From [Empedobacter] haloabium (GTDB lineage Bacteria > Pseudomonadota > Gammaproteobacteria > Burkholderiales > Burkholderiaceae_D): 64,000 bases of DNA. The stretch lies in the NCBI GenBank assembly GCA_008011715.2, contig CP136508.1:1612001-1676000 (forward strand), in the 5' to 3' direction. The translations under genes were made by a program, and so were the position numbers. This document shows, one piece after another, positions 38,232 to 47,354 of the stretch. A model generated the notes under the pieces. It was given only the letters and a program-made list of their open reading frames with translations. It searched no databases and was not told the DNA's origin. Each line of letters starts with the position of its first letter. The first letter of the stretch is position 1.

Positions 38232-39361
38232 GCCATACCTTAGCAGCCGTGTTCGACAACCGTGCCGACGCCGAACGCGCGCGCGACGCACTGACCGCCG
38301 CCGGCATCGGCGCCAACTCGGTGAAGCTCAATGCGGCATCGACGGGAACGTCGACCGCGACGACCACGGGCTCCACCGCGACGACGCACGACGAGTCGGT
38401 CGGCGACAGCATCAAGCACTTCTTTTCCAACCTGTTCGGCGATGACGACGAACGCGTGGTGTACGGCGAGGCCGTCAACCGCGGCAACGTCGTGCTGACG
38501 GTGCAGACGGATACACAGGACGAGATCGAGCGCGCCGCCGACATCGTCGAAGGCTTCGGCCCGGTCGATATCGACGAGTACAAATCGCAGTGGCAGGCCA
38601 GCGGCTGGACCGGCGCCGAGGCGCTGCGGTCTGGCAGCGGCGCGCAACTGTCGGCATCGCGCCAGAGCGAGAACCTGCAGAACGGCGGCGCGCTGCTGCA
38701 GGGCTCGCAGCAGGGCCTGTCGAACAGCGGTTCGATGCAGCGTGCCGAGGTGGACGAGCGCGTCATCCCCGTCATGCAGGAAGAGCTGAAGGTCGGCAAG
38801 CGCATGGTGCAGCGCGGCGGCGTGCGCATCTACCAGCGCCTGGTCGAGACGCCGGTGCAGGAAAGCGTCAGCCTGCGCGAGGAGCACGTCAACGTGGAGC
38901 GCCGTCCGGTGGACCGGCCGATCGATCCGTCGCAAGTGGGCGCCTTCCAGGAAACGTCGTTCGAACTGCGCGAGAACGCCGAGGAAGCGGTGGTGCAGAA
39001 GACCGCCCGTGTCGTCGAGGAAGTCGTCGTCGGCAAGGAAGTCACGCAGCGCACCGACCAGATCAGGGACACGGTGCGCAGCACGCAGGTGGATGTGGAG
39101 CAGCTGGGCAGCACGGACGACGACGAGTACTACCGCAGCCACTGGACGTCCAACTACGGCAACCTGGGCGGCAGCTTCGACGAGTACGCGCCGGCCTACC
39201 GCTACGGCGCGTCGATGCGCGGCAGCGAATCCTATCGCGGCCGCTCGTGGGATGAGGCGGAGACGACGCTGCGCAGCAACTGGGAGAGCCACTATCCGAC
39301 CTCGGCCTGGGACAAGTTCAAGGCCGCCGTCAAGCATGGTTGGGAGCGCATGACGTCGTAA
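38228..39361 (+). CDS. YsnF/AvaK-type DUF2382 stress protein
   Basis: The 377-residue protein begins with a glycine-zipper-free flavin-binding-like region (TLAAVFDNRADAERARDAL) seen in general stress family 17M proteins. A low-complexity Ser/Gln/Gly linker follows, then a C-terminal DUF2382 domain (IPVMQEELKVGKRMVQRGGVR...). The tail is acidic and rich in Tyr/Trp (SHWTSNYGN; RSWDEAETTLRSNWESHYP). GAGGAGAA precedes the ATG. It is translated with the short form upstream. Confidence 0.85.
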   Translation: MSHTLAAVFDNRADAERARDALTAAGIGANSVKLNAASTGTSTATTTGSTATTHDESVGDSIKHFFSNLFGDDDERVVYGEAVNRGNVVLTVQTDTQDEIERAADIVEGFGPVDIDEYKSQWQASGWTGAEALRSGSGAQLSASRQSENLQNGGALLQGSQQGLSNSGSMQRAEVDERVIPVMQEELKVGKRMVQRGGVRIYQRLVETPVQESVSLREEHVNVERRPVDRPIDPSQVGAFQETSFELRENAEEAVVQKTARVVEEVVVGKEVTQRTDQIRDTVRSTQVDVEQLGSTDDDEYYRSHWTSNYGNLGGSFDEYAPAYRYGASMRGSESYRGRSWDEAETTLRSNWESHYPTSAWDKFKAAVKHGWERMTS

Positions 39362-39370
39362 GCGCGCCGG

Positions 39371-39403
39371 TCAGGGTCAGTCGCCGCAGGGGACTGACCC
39401 TGA
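39371..39403. repeat. Family A palindromic repeat, single hairpin copy
   Basis: TCAGGGTCAGTCGCC and GGGGACTGACCCTGA pair around GCA, with one mismatch. It lies ten bases after the YsnF-type gene and faces the 3' end of the DUF6328 gene at 39535. The 130 bases that follow show no gene. Confidence 0.8.
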
Positions 39404-39534
39404 AGTTTGGCTGGCCCGTCTAGCGGGTTCGGACACACGGTGCTGGGCCGCATGCCAGCACCGCGGTGCCTGCGAGGAGCGATGCTGCGCGAAGCGCCTG
39501 CTGCGCCCCCTGTGCAAGGGCAGACCGCACAGCT

Positions 39535-40020
39535 TCAGATATCCTGGCTGCGCCGTATCCAGAACGGCAGCAACCACCACGCCAGCACGACGATTGTCCC
39601 CATCGTACCCGCCGCGACCAGGCCGACGCGGTGGCCGAACACTTCCGAGATCACCAGGTTCGTCCCCAGCACCAGCGCGATGCCGAGGGCAAAGGCGCCC
39701 GCGACGATCTGGCGCGTGGCGAAACACTTGAAGCGCTCGCGGTCCTTCAGCGGCCGCATGATGCGGTGCTGCACGGCCGGAGCGCTCAACAGGATCAGGC
39801 TCGACAGCGCAAAGAAGAACGTGGCCAGGAACACGTATTTCTCCGACTGTACGATCTGGCGAAAGCCACCATTGAACGGCAGCACGATCAGGAAGGCCGA
39901 CAGCATCTGCGCCCCAGGCAGCAGGATGCGCATCTCGCTGAGCATATCGGAAAAGTCGCCGTCTTCCGGCATGTCGGGACGGTCCTCGACCTCCCGCTGG
40001 GATTGGGGATCGGCGTGCAT
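39535..40020 (-). CDS. DUF6328 family membrane protein (second copy)
   Basis: The 161-residue protein has an acidic N-terminus, the family segment LSEMRILLPGAQMLSAFLIVLPF (about 30-52, with E-x-R-x-xLPG) and four predicted helices. The ATG at 40020 has GAAAGAG at a good distance; an upstream in-frame ATG at 40065 has none. It is paralogous to 12995-13486 but diverged. Next to the two DUF2382 genes it may belong to a stress-response group. Confidence 0.8.
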   Translation of the reverse strand: MHADPQSQREVEDRPDMPEDGDFSDMLSEMRILLPGAQMLSAFLIVLPFNGGFRQIVQSEKYVFLATFFFALSSLILLSAPAVQHRIMRPLKDRERFKCFATRQIVAGAFALGIALVLGTNLVISEVFGHRVGLVAAGTMGTIVVLAWWLLPFWIRRSQDI

Positions 40021-40169
40021 GGCGCTCTTTCGTATCTCGGCACGGACTTTGCCGTGCCTTGTCATTGTGTTGTCACATTATACGAACGAACGCTGCTGTG
40101 CAGCGCAGCCGTGGCATGCGAGGCTCGGCATGCGCGCGTTACAGATGCTTTTTCACCCGAAAGCAAGCG

Positions 40170-40220
40170 CCGGGGTCAGACGGGGACGCCGAGTCCCGTC
40201 GGGTCCGACCCCGGTTTTCG
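40170..40220. repeat. Family A palindromic repeat, diverged half element
   Basis: The outer arms CCGGGGTC and GACCCCGG and an inner GACGGG/CCCGTC pair form a rearranged hairpin, followed by GGTTTT as in the composite copies but without the second half. It ends two bases before the stop of the uroporphyrinogen methyltransferase gene on the minus strand. Confidence 0.65.
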
Positions 40221-40222
40221 GT

Positions 40223-40942
40223 TCAAAGTGGCTGATTGGGGCGCGCGGCCATCGCTTCGCCCAGCATCACCAGCACCGGACCCTTGCGCACGTCCAGGCC
40301 GTGGGCGAGGGTGGCCAGCGTGATGCGGCTGATGTGCTGGTCGGGGCGGCTGACGTTGTCGATGACGACAACCGGCGTCTCGGGCCGGCGGCCCTGGTCC
40401 AGCAGGCGCTGCGCGGTGGCGATGGCTTCGCGTCCGCCCATGTACTGCACCAGCGTGTCGGTGGAAGGGATGGCCGGTTCGTCCGGATGGCCGGGCGCCG
40501 TGCTGGAGGTGAAGAAGGCGACGCTGCGCGCGACGCCGCGCTTGGTCAGCGGTTGCTTGGTCGCTGCCGCCGCCGCGACGGCGGTGGTGATGCCGGGGAC
40601 GACCTCGACCTCGATGCCCAGTTCCTCCAGCGCCGTCAGCTCCTCGTCGGCGCGGCCGAACAGCATCGGGTCGCCGCCCTTGAGCCGCACCACGCGGCCG
40701 TACTGGCTGGCGCAGGCAACCAGCTGGGCGTTGATGGCGCTCTGGTCGGCCGAGCGCTGGCCGGCCCGCTTGCCGACGGAGATCAGCACGGCCTGGCGGC
40801 ACAGGTCCAGCATCTCGTCCGTCACCAGCGCGTCGTAGAGCACCACGTCGGCCTCGCCCAGGATGCGGGCGCCGCGCAGGGTGATCAGGTCCTGGGCGCC
40901 GGGACCGGCGCCCACCAGATAGACTTTTCCGACTGCAGCCAT
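40223..40942 (-). CDS. cobA: Uroporphyrinogen-III C-methyltransferase (SUMT)
   Basis: The 239-residue enzyme methylates uroporphyrinogen III twice to precorrin-2, the siroheme and cobalamin precursor. Motifs are VYLVGAGPGAQDLITLRG, RLKGGDPMLFGR and VEVVPGITTA. It is the stand-alone form, without the CysG oxidase/chelatase part. It is last in the cys cluster, 41 bases after cysN, which fits siroheme supply for CysI. Confidence 0.94.
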   Translation of the reverse strand: MAAVGKVYLVGAGPGAQDLITLRGARILGEADVVLYDALVTDEMLDLCRQAVLISVGKRAGQRSADQSAINAQLVACASQYGRVVRLKGGDPMLFGRADEELTALEELGIEVEVVPGITTAVAAAAATKQPLTKRGVARSVAFFTSSTAPGHPDEPAIPSTDTLVQYMGGREAIATAQRLLDQGRRPETPVVVIDNVSRPDQHISRITLATLAHGLDVRKGPVLVMLGEAMAARPNQPL

Positions 40943-40983
40943 CGACTCTTTCGTGCTTGCGCGCCTGGGCAGGCGCGCCTGGG

Positions 40984-42294
40984 TTATGCGTCGGCCAGGC
41001 GGATCATCCCCGCGGCCACCGTCTGGTGCGTCACTTCATCGATCAGGATGAAGGCGCCCGTCGCGCGGATGTCGGCATAGGCATCGGCCGCCAGCGGCTG
41101 CTGGACGGTCAGCGCGATGCGCGCCACATCGTTCAACTTCAGCGCATCCGCATCGTGCCGCTGCTGGGTGTTGATGTCAAGGATCGAGTCGATCCGGTTG
41201 ATTTTCGCCGCCGTCTGCTTGGTGCCGTGCTTGATCCAGTATTTGCGGCGCAGGTCCAGCGGCTCCTCGGACAACCAGCACACGTCCGCATTGACCTGTT
41301 TCAGCAGGGTGGCCGGCTGCGCGCTGGAGGACAGCACGTCGCCGCGCGACACGTCCACGTATTCGTTCAGCACGATCGTGACGGACTGACCGGCGCTGGC
41401 CGTCTGCAGGGAACCGTCGAAGGTGACGATGTCCTTGACCGTGGCGGCGTGGCCGGACGGCTGTACCACCAGCTGGTCGCCGACGGACACGCGGCCCGAT
41501 TCGATGCGGCCCATGTAGCCGCGGAAGTCGTTGGCCTCATGGCCGTTGTGGCGTGCCACCAGCTGCACCGGGAAGCGCAGCGGCGCGGCGTGCGCCTCGT
41601 CGTACACGGACAGCGATTCGAGCAGCTCGATCAGGGTCGGCCCTTTGTACCAGTCCATCCTGGCGCTGGGTTCGACCACGTTGTCGCCGGCCAGCGCGGA
41701 CAGCGGAATGGCCGTGATGTCCTTCAGGCCCAGGGTCCGGGCGAATTCCGTGTAGGCGGCGACGATGCGCTCGTACACCTGCTGGTCGTAGTTCACCAGG
41801 TCCATCTTGTTGACGGCGACGACCACGTGCTCGATCTGCAGCAGGTGGGCGATGGTCGAGTGGCGCTTGGTCTGGATCAGCAAATCGACGCCGCCATCCT
41901 CATGCAGCTTCACCTTCGACACGTCGATCAGGATGATGACGGCGTCCGCCGTCGAGGCGCCCGTGACCATGTTGCGGGTGTACTGCTCGTGGCCCGGCGT
42001 GTCGGCGATGATGAACTTGCGCTTGGGCGTGGCGAAGTAGCGGTAGGCCACGTCGATCGTGATGCCCTGTTCGCGTTCCGCTTCCAGGCCGTCCGTCAGC
42101 AGCGACAGGTCGATCGTGTCGCCCACCGTGCGCTTGTGCTTGGCGCGCGAGACGGCGGCCAGCTGGTCGGCGAAGATGCCCTTGCTGTCGAACAGCAGGC
42201 GGCCGATCAGGGTGCTCTTGCCGTCGTCCACGGAGCCGGCGGTAATGAAGCGCAACAATCCGCGCTGCGACAGGTTTTCGTTCATGGCGTTCAT
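40984..42294 (-). CDS. cysN: Sulfate adenylyltransferase subunit 1 CysN
   Basis: The 436-residue GTPase subunit drives APS synthesis with CysD. The P-loop GSVDDGKSTLIGRL lies near residue 20, followed by ADTPGHEQYTRNM and NKMDLV. There is no C-terminal CysC kinase fusion. The ATG at 42294 overlaps the cysD stop by one base; a second in-frame ATG is three codons downstream. Confidence 0.95.
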   Translation of the reverse strand: MNAMNENLSQRGLLRFITAGSVDDGKSTLIGRLLFDSKGIFADQLAAVSRAKHKRTVGDTIDLSLLTDGLEAEREQGITIDVAYRYFATPKRKFIIADTPGHEQYTRNMVTGASTADAVIILIDVSKVKLHEDGGVDLLIQTKRHSTIAHLLQIEHVVVAVNKMDLVNYDQQVYERIVAAYTEFARTLGLKDITAIPLSALAGDNVVEPSARMDWYKGPTLIELLESLSVYDEAHAAPLRFPVQLVARHNGHEANDFRGYMGRIESGRVSVGDQLVVQPSGHAATVKDIVTFDGSLQTASAGQSVTIVLNEYVDVSRGDVLSSSAQPATLLKQVNADVCWLSEEPLDLRRKYWIKHGTKQTAAKINRIDSILDINTQQRHDADALKLNDVARIALTVQQPLAADAYADIRATGAFILIDEVTHQTVAAGMIRLADA

Positions 42295-43238
42295 TAGAAG
42301 TATCCCGCTTTCTTGCGTTTTTCCATCGAGGCTTCGGAGGTCTGGTCGTCCATCCGCGTGGCGCCCCGCTCCGTGATCTGCGTAACGGCCGTCTCGGCGA
42401 TGATGGCCGCGACGTCGGCCGCGTCGGACGACACGGGGCAGGTGCACGAGATGTCGCCGACGGTGCGGAAGCGCACCACCTGCTTTTCCACCGTCTCGCC
42501 TTCGCGCGGCGGCGTCAGGTCGGTCAATGGCACCAACAGGCCATTGCGCGGGATGACTTCGCGCTCGTGGGCGAAGTAGATCGACGGCAGCGCCAGGTTC
42601 TCGCGGGCGATGTACTGCCACACGTCCAGCTCCGTCCAGTTCGAGATCGGGAACACGCGCATGTTCTCGCCCGGGTGCACGCGGGTGTTATACAGGTCCC
42701 ACAGTTCCGGGCGTTGCGCCTTCGGGTCCCACTGGCCGAATTCGTCGCGGAAGGAGAAGATCCGCTCTTTCGCACGCGCCTTTTCCTCGTCGCGGCGGGC
42801 GCCGCCGATGCAGGCGTCGAAGCCGTGTTCGGCGATCGTCTCCAGCAGGGTCACGGCTTGCGCGGCGTTGCGCGAGTCGGTTTGCGGATTGCGCAGGCGC
42901 ACGGTGCCCTTCTTGATGGAGTCCTCGACGGAGCCGACGATCAGGCGTTCGCCCAATTCGGCCACGCGGCGGTCGCGGAACTCGATGACTTCGGCGAAGT
43001 TGTGGCCCGTGTCGATGTGCACCAGCGGGAACGGGAATTTGCCGGGGCGGAAAGCCTTCTCGGCCAGGCGCAGCAGGACGACGGAGTCCTTCCCGCCCGA
43101 GAACAGCAGGGCAGGGTTGCTGCACTCGGCCGCGACTTCGCGCAGGATGTGGATGGCTTCCGATTCCAGCGCGTCCAGGTGGCGCGCATTCAGGTCGCCG
43201 AGGATGCCGTCGGCGGCGGTGTCTGCTAGTGCGTTCAT
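42294..43238 (-). CDS. cysD: Sulfate adenylyltransferase subunit 2 CysD
   Basis: The 314-residue ATP-pyrophosphatase family catalytic subunit makes APS from sulfate and ATP. The PP-loop is LFSGGKDSVVLL, and GGARRDEEKARAKERIFS is typical. The ATG at 43238 with AAAGAG upstream is preferred over one nine codons earlier that lacks a ribosome-binding site. It starts 34 bases after cysH. Confidence 0.95.
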   Translation of the reverse strand: MNALADTAADGILGDLNARHLDALESEAIHILREVAAECSNPALLFSGGKDSVVLLRLAEKAFRPGKFPFPLVHIDTGHNFAEVIEFRDRRVAELGERLIVGSVEDSIKKGTVRLRNPQTDSRNAAQAVTLLETIAEHGFDACIGGARRDEEKARAKERIFSFRDEFGQWDPKAQRPELWDLYNTRVHPGENMRVFPISNWTELDVWQYIARENLALPSIYFAHEREVIPRNGLLVPLTDLTPPREGETVEKQVVRFRTVGDISCTCPVSSDAADVAAIIAETAVTQITERGATRMDDQTSEASMEKRKKAGYF

Positions 43239-43272
43239 GTTCTCTTTCTGCGGAGTAGGGCTCATGTGGGGC

Positions 43273-43989
43273 TTACGCCGCCACGGATTTGATGCGTATC
43301 AGTTTGCCGTCCACGACGTGCAGGCCGCATTCCTTCGATTCCGGGTTCTCCCACCACCAGCGGCCGGCGCGCACGTCTTCGCCCGGCTCGATGGCGCGGG
43401 TGCACGGCTCGCAGCCGATCGACGGGTAGCCTTGCGCATGCAGCGCGTTGACCGGCACATCGTTGGCGCGCAGGTAGTCCCACACGTCTTCCTCGCTCCA
43501 GTCGGCCAGCGGATTGAACTTGTCCATCAGGTGGGCCGGGTCGTCCTCGTGCACGGCCAGGCTGGAACGGGTCGCCGCCTGGGCGCGGCGCTGGCCCGTG
43601 ATCCAGGCCTTGTTGCCGGCCAGCGCGCGGCCCAGCGGCTCGACCTTGCGGATGCGGCAGCATTCGCGCCGCATCTCGACGCTGTCGTAGAACGCGTTCA
43701 GGCCGTTCTGCGTGACGTACTGGTCGACCGCGTCCTGCTGCGGCTTGTACAGGGCGATGTCATAGCCGTAGCGTTCCTTCACCTTGTCCAGCATCGCCAG
43801 GGTCTCCTTGTGCAGCCGGCCCGTCTCCAGCGAGAAGATGCCGATGGGGAGGCCGTGCCGCAGGATCAGGTCCGTCAGCACCATGTCTTCCGCGGCCAGG
43901 CTGGAGGCGAACACCGCCGGCGAGTACTCGGCGGCGATGTGGCGCAGCGTTTGCAGCGTGTCGGCGACCAGCGTGTCAAGCTTGCTCAT
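43273..43989 (-). CDS. cysH: APS (adenylylsulfate) reductase CysH
   Basis: The 238-residue reductase has the two cysteine pairs of the Fe/S-containing APS type: ECCRIRK in the middle and GCEPC near residue 193. The catalytic Cys lies in KECGLH at the end. It therefore reduces APS directly, which fits the absence of an APS kinase (cysC) here. It starts nine bases after the DUF934 gene. Confidence 0.93.
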   Translation of the reverse strand: MSKLDTLVADTLQTLRHIAAEYSPAVFASSLAAEDMVLTDLILRHGLPIGIFSLETGRLHKETLAMLDKVKERYGYDIALYKPQQDAVDQYVTQNGLNAFYDSVEMRRECCRIRKVEPLGRALAGNKAWITGQRRAQAATRSSLAVHEDDPAHLMDKFNPLADWSEEDVWDYLRANDVPVNALHAQGYPSIGCEPCTRAIEPGEDVRAGRWWWENPESKECGLHVVDGKLIRIKSVAA

Positions 43990-43998
43990 GACCGCTCC

Positions 43999-44559
43999 TC
44001 AGATGCCCGCGCCGACGTCTTTGTGCTCGGCGGCCGTGGCCACGCGGGCATGGCGGCGGAACAGCGGGCGCTGGTCGTCCACGGATGCCTGGTAGGTTTC
44101 CGAGAACACCGTCAGGCCCTTCAGCGCGTCCTCGATGCTGCGGTCCGGCCGCGTGGCGTAGGCGTCGAAGCCGCAGCGCTTCATCTGGAACAGCTGGTCG
44201 CGCAGCACGTCGCCGATCGCGCGCAGCTCGCCGGTGTAGGCGAGGCGCATGCGCAGGTTGTAGGCGATCGAGTAGCCGCGGCCATCGGTGAATTTCGGGA
44301 AGTCGACAGCGACGACGGCGAATTTGTCCAGCTCCCCCTTCAGTTCCTCGGGACGCTCGCTGGAAGCCAGCCAGACGCCGATGGCCGGGCGCGTGGACAG
44401 GGTGTCCTTCTGCGCCTGCCAGGTCGCCAGCGGCACGATCACCTTGCCGTCCGGGACGGCGATGGTGGCGGCATCCTCGCCCTCGGCGGGGCGCAGCACG
44501 GTCCAGTCGTCGGCGACGATCTCGCGGCCTTTGATGATGCGATTGGTTTGATCAGGCAT
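43999..44559 (-). CDS. DUF934 family protein of the sulfite reductase operon
   Basis: The 186-residue cytoplasmic protein has the DUF934 core LASSERPEEL...VAVDFPKFTDGRGYSIAYNLR and GDVLRDQLFQMKRCGFDAY. It nearly always follows cysI in pseudomonads and burkholderias and may help sulfite reductase; its biochemical role is unproven. The ATG at 44559 overlaps the cysI stop by eight bases and has GAGAGG upstream. Confidence 0.88.
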   Translation of the reverse strand: MPDQTNRIIKGREIVADDWTVLRPAEGEDAATIAVPDGKVIVPLATWQAQKDTLSTRPAIGVWLASSERPEELKGELDKFAVVAVDFPKFTDGRGYSIAYNLRMRLAYTGELRAIGDVLRDQLFQMKRCGFDAYATRPDRSIEDALKGLTVFSETYQASVDDQRPLFRRHARVATAAEHKDVGAGI

Positions 44560-46243
44560 ATTCGTCCTCTCCCACGAGCCGGCCCGCCGTTTCGATCGGG
44601 GTGGCGTATACAAATTCCTTGAATGGCGCGATGCCGAGGCGCTGCGCCGTGTCGACGAAGCGTTCTTCCGGCGTGCGCTCGCGCAGGTAGACCTGCAGCA
44701 GGCGGTCGATCACTTCCGGCATCTGCTGCGCCGAGAACGACGGGCCGATGATCTTGCCGATGGCGGACTGGTTGCCCTGCGCCCCGCCGATCGACACCTG
44801 GTACCATTCGCTGCCGTCCTTGTCGACACCCAGGATGCCGATGTGGCCGACGTGGTGGTGGCCGCAGGCGTTGATGCAGCCGCTCATGTTCAGTTCCAGG
44901 TCGCCGATATCGTGCAGGAAGTCGATATGGTCGAAGCGCTCCGCGATGGCGGCGGCGATCGGGATCGATTTCGCGTTGGCCAGCGAGCAGAAGTCGCCGC
45001 CGGGGCAGCAGATCATGTCGGTCAGCAGGCCGATGTTCGGCGTGGCCAGGCCATGCGCCTTCGCTTCCTGCCACAACTGGAACAGCTGGCGCTGTTCGAC
45101 GTCGGCCAGCACGATGTTCTGCTCGTGCGTCACGCGCAGTTCTCCGAAGCTGTAGCGGTCGGCCAGGTCGGCCATGAAGTCCATCTGTTCGGCAGTGGCG
45201 TCGCCCGGCGGCACGCCGGTTTTCTTGAGCGACAGCACCACGGCGGCGTAGCCCGGCACCTTGTGCGGCTTGACGTTGCGCTTCAACCAGTTGGCGAAGG
45301 CCTTGTTGTCCGCATGGTCGGCCAGCGGGTCGATGGCCGGCAGCGTGGCGTAGGCGTGCGGCTGGAAGTAGGCGATGATGCGCTCCATCTCTTCCAGCGT
45401 CAGCGTCTCGGCGTTGCCTTTCAGGTCGGCCCACTCCTCTTCTACCTGGCGCGCGAATTCCTCCACGCCGATGGCTTTCAGCAGGATCTTGATGCGGGCC
45501 TTGTACTTGTTGTCGCGGCGGCCGTACTGGTTATACACGCGCATGATCGCTTCCGTGTACGTCAGCAGGTGCTCGCGCGGCAGGAACTCGCGGATCACGC
45601 TGCCCAGGATCGGGGTGCGGCCCATGCCACCACCCACCATGACCTTGAAGCCGATTTCCCCGGCCTCGTTCTTCACGGCGGTCAGGCCGATGTCGTGCAC
45701 GGCGATGGCGGCGCGGTCTTCCAGCGCGCCATTGATCGCCACCTTGAACTTGCGCGGCAGGGCGATGAACTCGGGGTGGAAGGTGGACCACTGGCGCAGC
45801 ACTTCGGCGTACGGGCGCGGATCGACGATCTCGTCGGCCGCGACGCCGGCGAATTCGTCGGCCGTCACGTTGCGGATGCAGTTGCCCGAGGTCTGGATCG
45901 CGTGCATCTCGACCGAGGCCAGGTCGGCCAGGATATCCGGCGTCTGTTCCAGCTCGACCCAGTTGAACTGGATGTTCTGGCGCGTCGTGAAGTGCCCGTA
46001 GCCGCGGTCGTACTTGCGGGCGATGTGGGCGAACATGCGCATCTGCTTCGACGCCAGCAGGCCGTACGGCACCGCGATGCGCAGCATGTACGCATGGCGC
46101 TGCATGTACAGGCCGTTCTGCAGGCGCAGCGGCAGGAATTCCTCTTCCGTCAGCTCGCCCGCGATGCGCCGCTGCACCTGGTCACGGTACTGGGCGATGC
46201 GTTCGCGCACGATGAGATGGTCATATTGGTCGTATTGGTACAT
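44552..46243 (-). CDS. cysI: Nitrite/sulfite reductase hemoprotein CysI
   Basis: The 563-residue siroheme/4Fe-4S enzyme reduces sulfite to sulfide. Cluster-siroheme cysteines are in CCPGGDFCSLANAKS and SGCINACGHH. Two ferredoxin-like half-domains are visible (HFTTRQNIQFNW; RVTHEQNIVLADV). The ATG at 46243 has AGGA six bases upstream; the frame is open 51 codons further but gives unlikely residues. It is the first gene of the cys operon, divergent from cysB. Confidence 0.94.
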   Translation of the reverse strand: MYQYDQYDHLIVRERIAQYRDQVQRRIAGELTEEEFLPLRLQNGLYMQRHAYMLRIAVPYGLLASKQMRMFAHIARKYDRGYGHFTTRQNIQFNWVELEQTPDILADLASVEMHAIQTSGNCIRNVTADEFAGVAADEIVDPRPYAEVLRQWSTFHPEFIALPRKFKVAINGALEDRAAIAVHDIGLTAVKNEAGEIGFKVMVGGGMGRTPILGSVIREFLPREHLLTYTEAIMRVYNQYGRRDNKYKARIKILLKAIGVEEFARQVEEEWADLKGNAETLTLEEMERIIAYFQPHAYATLPAIDPLADHADNKAFANWLKRNVKPHKVPGYAAVVLSLKKTGVPPGDATAEQMDFMADLADRYSFGELRVTHEQNIVLADVEQRQLFQLWQEAKAHGLATPNIGLLTDMICCPGGDFCSLANAKSIPIAAAIAERFDHIDFLHDIGDLELNMSGCINACGHHHVGHIGILGVDKDGSEWYQVSIGGAQGNQSAIGKIIGPSFSAQQMPEVIDRLLQVYLRERTPEERFVDTAQRLGIAPFKEFVYATPIETAGRLVGEDEYA

Positions 46244-46306
46244 GTCGATCCTGTAGTTGGCTCGCTGGGTCCGGCCATGAAAGCTTCCCCAAAGTAGGCG
46301 TATGGT

Positions 46307-46325
46307 AATAAACTCACGCTTTATT
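46307..46325. promoter_or_regulatory. Inverted repeat in the cysI-cysB gap, possible operator
   Basis: AATAAA and TTTATT are separated by seven bases, in the 166-base gap between the divergent cysI and cysB genes. CysB-type LysR regulators bind AT-rich dyads in such places. A second AT-rich tract runs to 46360. Confidence 0.35.
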
Positions 46326-46409
46326 CCAAACGACTTAGTCTTTATTTGCTTATATGCGTAAGGGGCATAAGCTTGCGCGTAAAATAACGACATCACAGTC
46401 GAGAACCCA

Positions 46410-47351
46410 ATGAACCTCCACCAACTCCGCTTCGTACGCGAAGCCGTACGCCAGAACTACAACCTGACCGATGCCGCCAAGGCGCTGTTTACGTCGCAGC
46501 CGGGGGTATCGAAGGCCATCATCGAGCTGGAGGAAGAGCTGGGCGTGGACATCTTCACGCGCCACGGCAAGCGCATCCGCGGCCTGACGGAGCCGGGCCG
46601 GCTGGTGCTGGAGTCCGTCGAGCTGATCATGCAGGAGATCGACAGCCTGAAGCGGATCGGCAAGGAATACGCGGCGCAGGACAGCGGCAGCTTCACGATC
46701 GCCACCACCCACACGCAGGCCCGCTATACGCTGCCCAAGGTGGTGCAGGCCTTCATGCAGAAATTCCCCAAGGTGCGCTTGTCTTTGTTGCAAGGTAATC
46801 CGCGCCAGATCGCCGAGATGGTGCAACGCGACCAGGCCGACCTGGCGATCGCCACCGAATCGATCGCCGGCGTGGACGGCCTGGTCACCTTGCCGTGCTA
46901 CCAGTGGGAACACGTGGTCGTGGTGCCGCCCGAGCATCCGTTGCTGAAGAACAAGTCGGTGACGCTCGAGGAGATCGCCGCCTATCCGGTCATCACCTAC
47001 GACGGCGCGTTTGCCGGCCGCAGCAAGATCGACCATGCGTTCTCGCTGCGCGGCCTGAAGCCGGACGTGCTGCTGGAAGCGATCGACGCGGACGTCATCA
47101 AGACCTATGTCGAGCTGGGCATGGGCATCGGCATCATCGCCGGCATGGCGTTCGATGCCGAACGGGACCGCAACCTGCGGGCGATCTCGGTAGGACACCT
47201 GTTCGGCATGAACGTCTCGCGCGTGGCCGTCAAGCAGGGCGCCTACCTGCGCTCCTATATATATACCTTTATCGAATTACTGGCCCCCACGCTGAACCGC
47301 AAGCTGATCGAGCAGGCGATGCGGGGCGAACATGAGAACTACGAGCTGTAA
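46410..47351 (+). CDS. cysB: LysR-family transcriptional regulator CysB
   Basis: The 313-residue regulator has an N-terminal helix-turn-helix (LTDAAKALFTSQPGVSKAIIELEEELG) and an effector-binding domain with the CysB/Cbl features TTHTQARYTLP and ITYDGAFAGRSKID. It should activate the divergent sulfate-assimilation operon when sulfide is short. Length and motif set fit CysB. Confidence 0.93.
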   Translation: MNLHQLRFVREAVRQNYNLTDAAKALFTSQPGVSKAIIELEEELGVDIFTRHGKRIRGLTEPGRLVLESVELIMQEIDSLKRIGKEYAAQDSGSFTIATTHTQARYTLPKVVQAFMQKFPKVRLSLLQGNPRQIAEMVQRDQADLAIATESIAGVDGLVTLPCYQWEHVVVVPPEHPLLKNKSVTLEEIAAYPVITYDGAFAGRSKIDHAFSLRGLKPDVLLEAIDADVIKTYVELGMGIGIIAGMAFDAERDRNLRAISVGHLFGMNVSRVAVKQGAYLRSYIYTFIELLAPTLNRKLIEQAMRGEHENYEL

Positions 47352-47354
47352 GAT

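Noticed and set aside
39404..39534. Possible small gene between the family A repeat and the DUF6328 gene
   Set aside because: No frame has a start with a ribosome-binding site or protein-like composition; treated as non-coding.
42295..42621. N-terminal extension of CysN into the cysD region in the same strand
   Set aside because: The extra residues are an out-of-frame translation of cysD; the ATG at 42294 gives the family start and overlaps the cysD stop.
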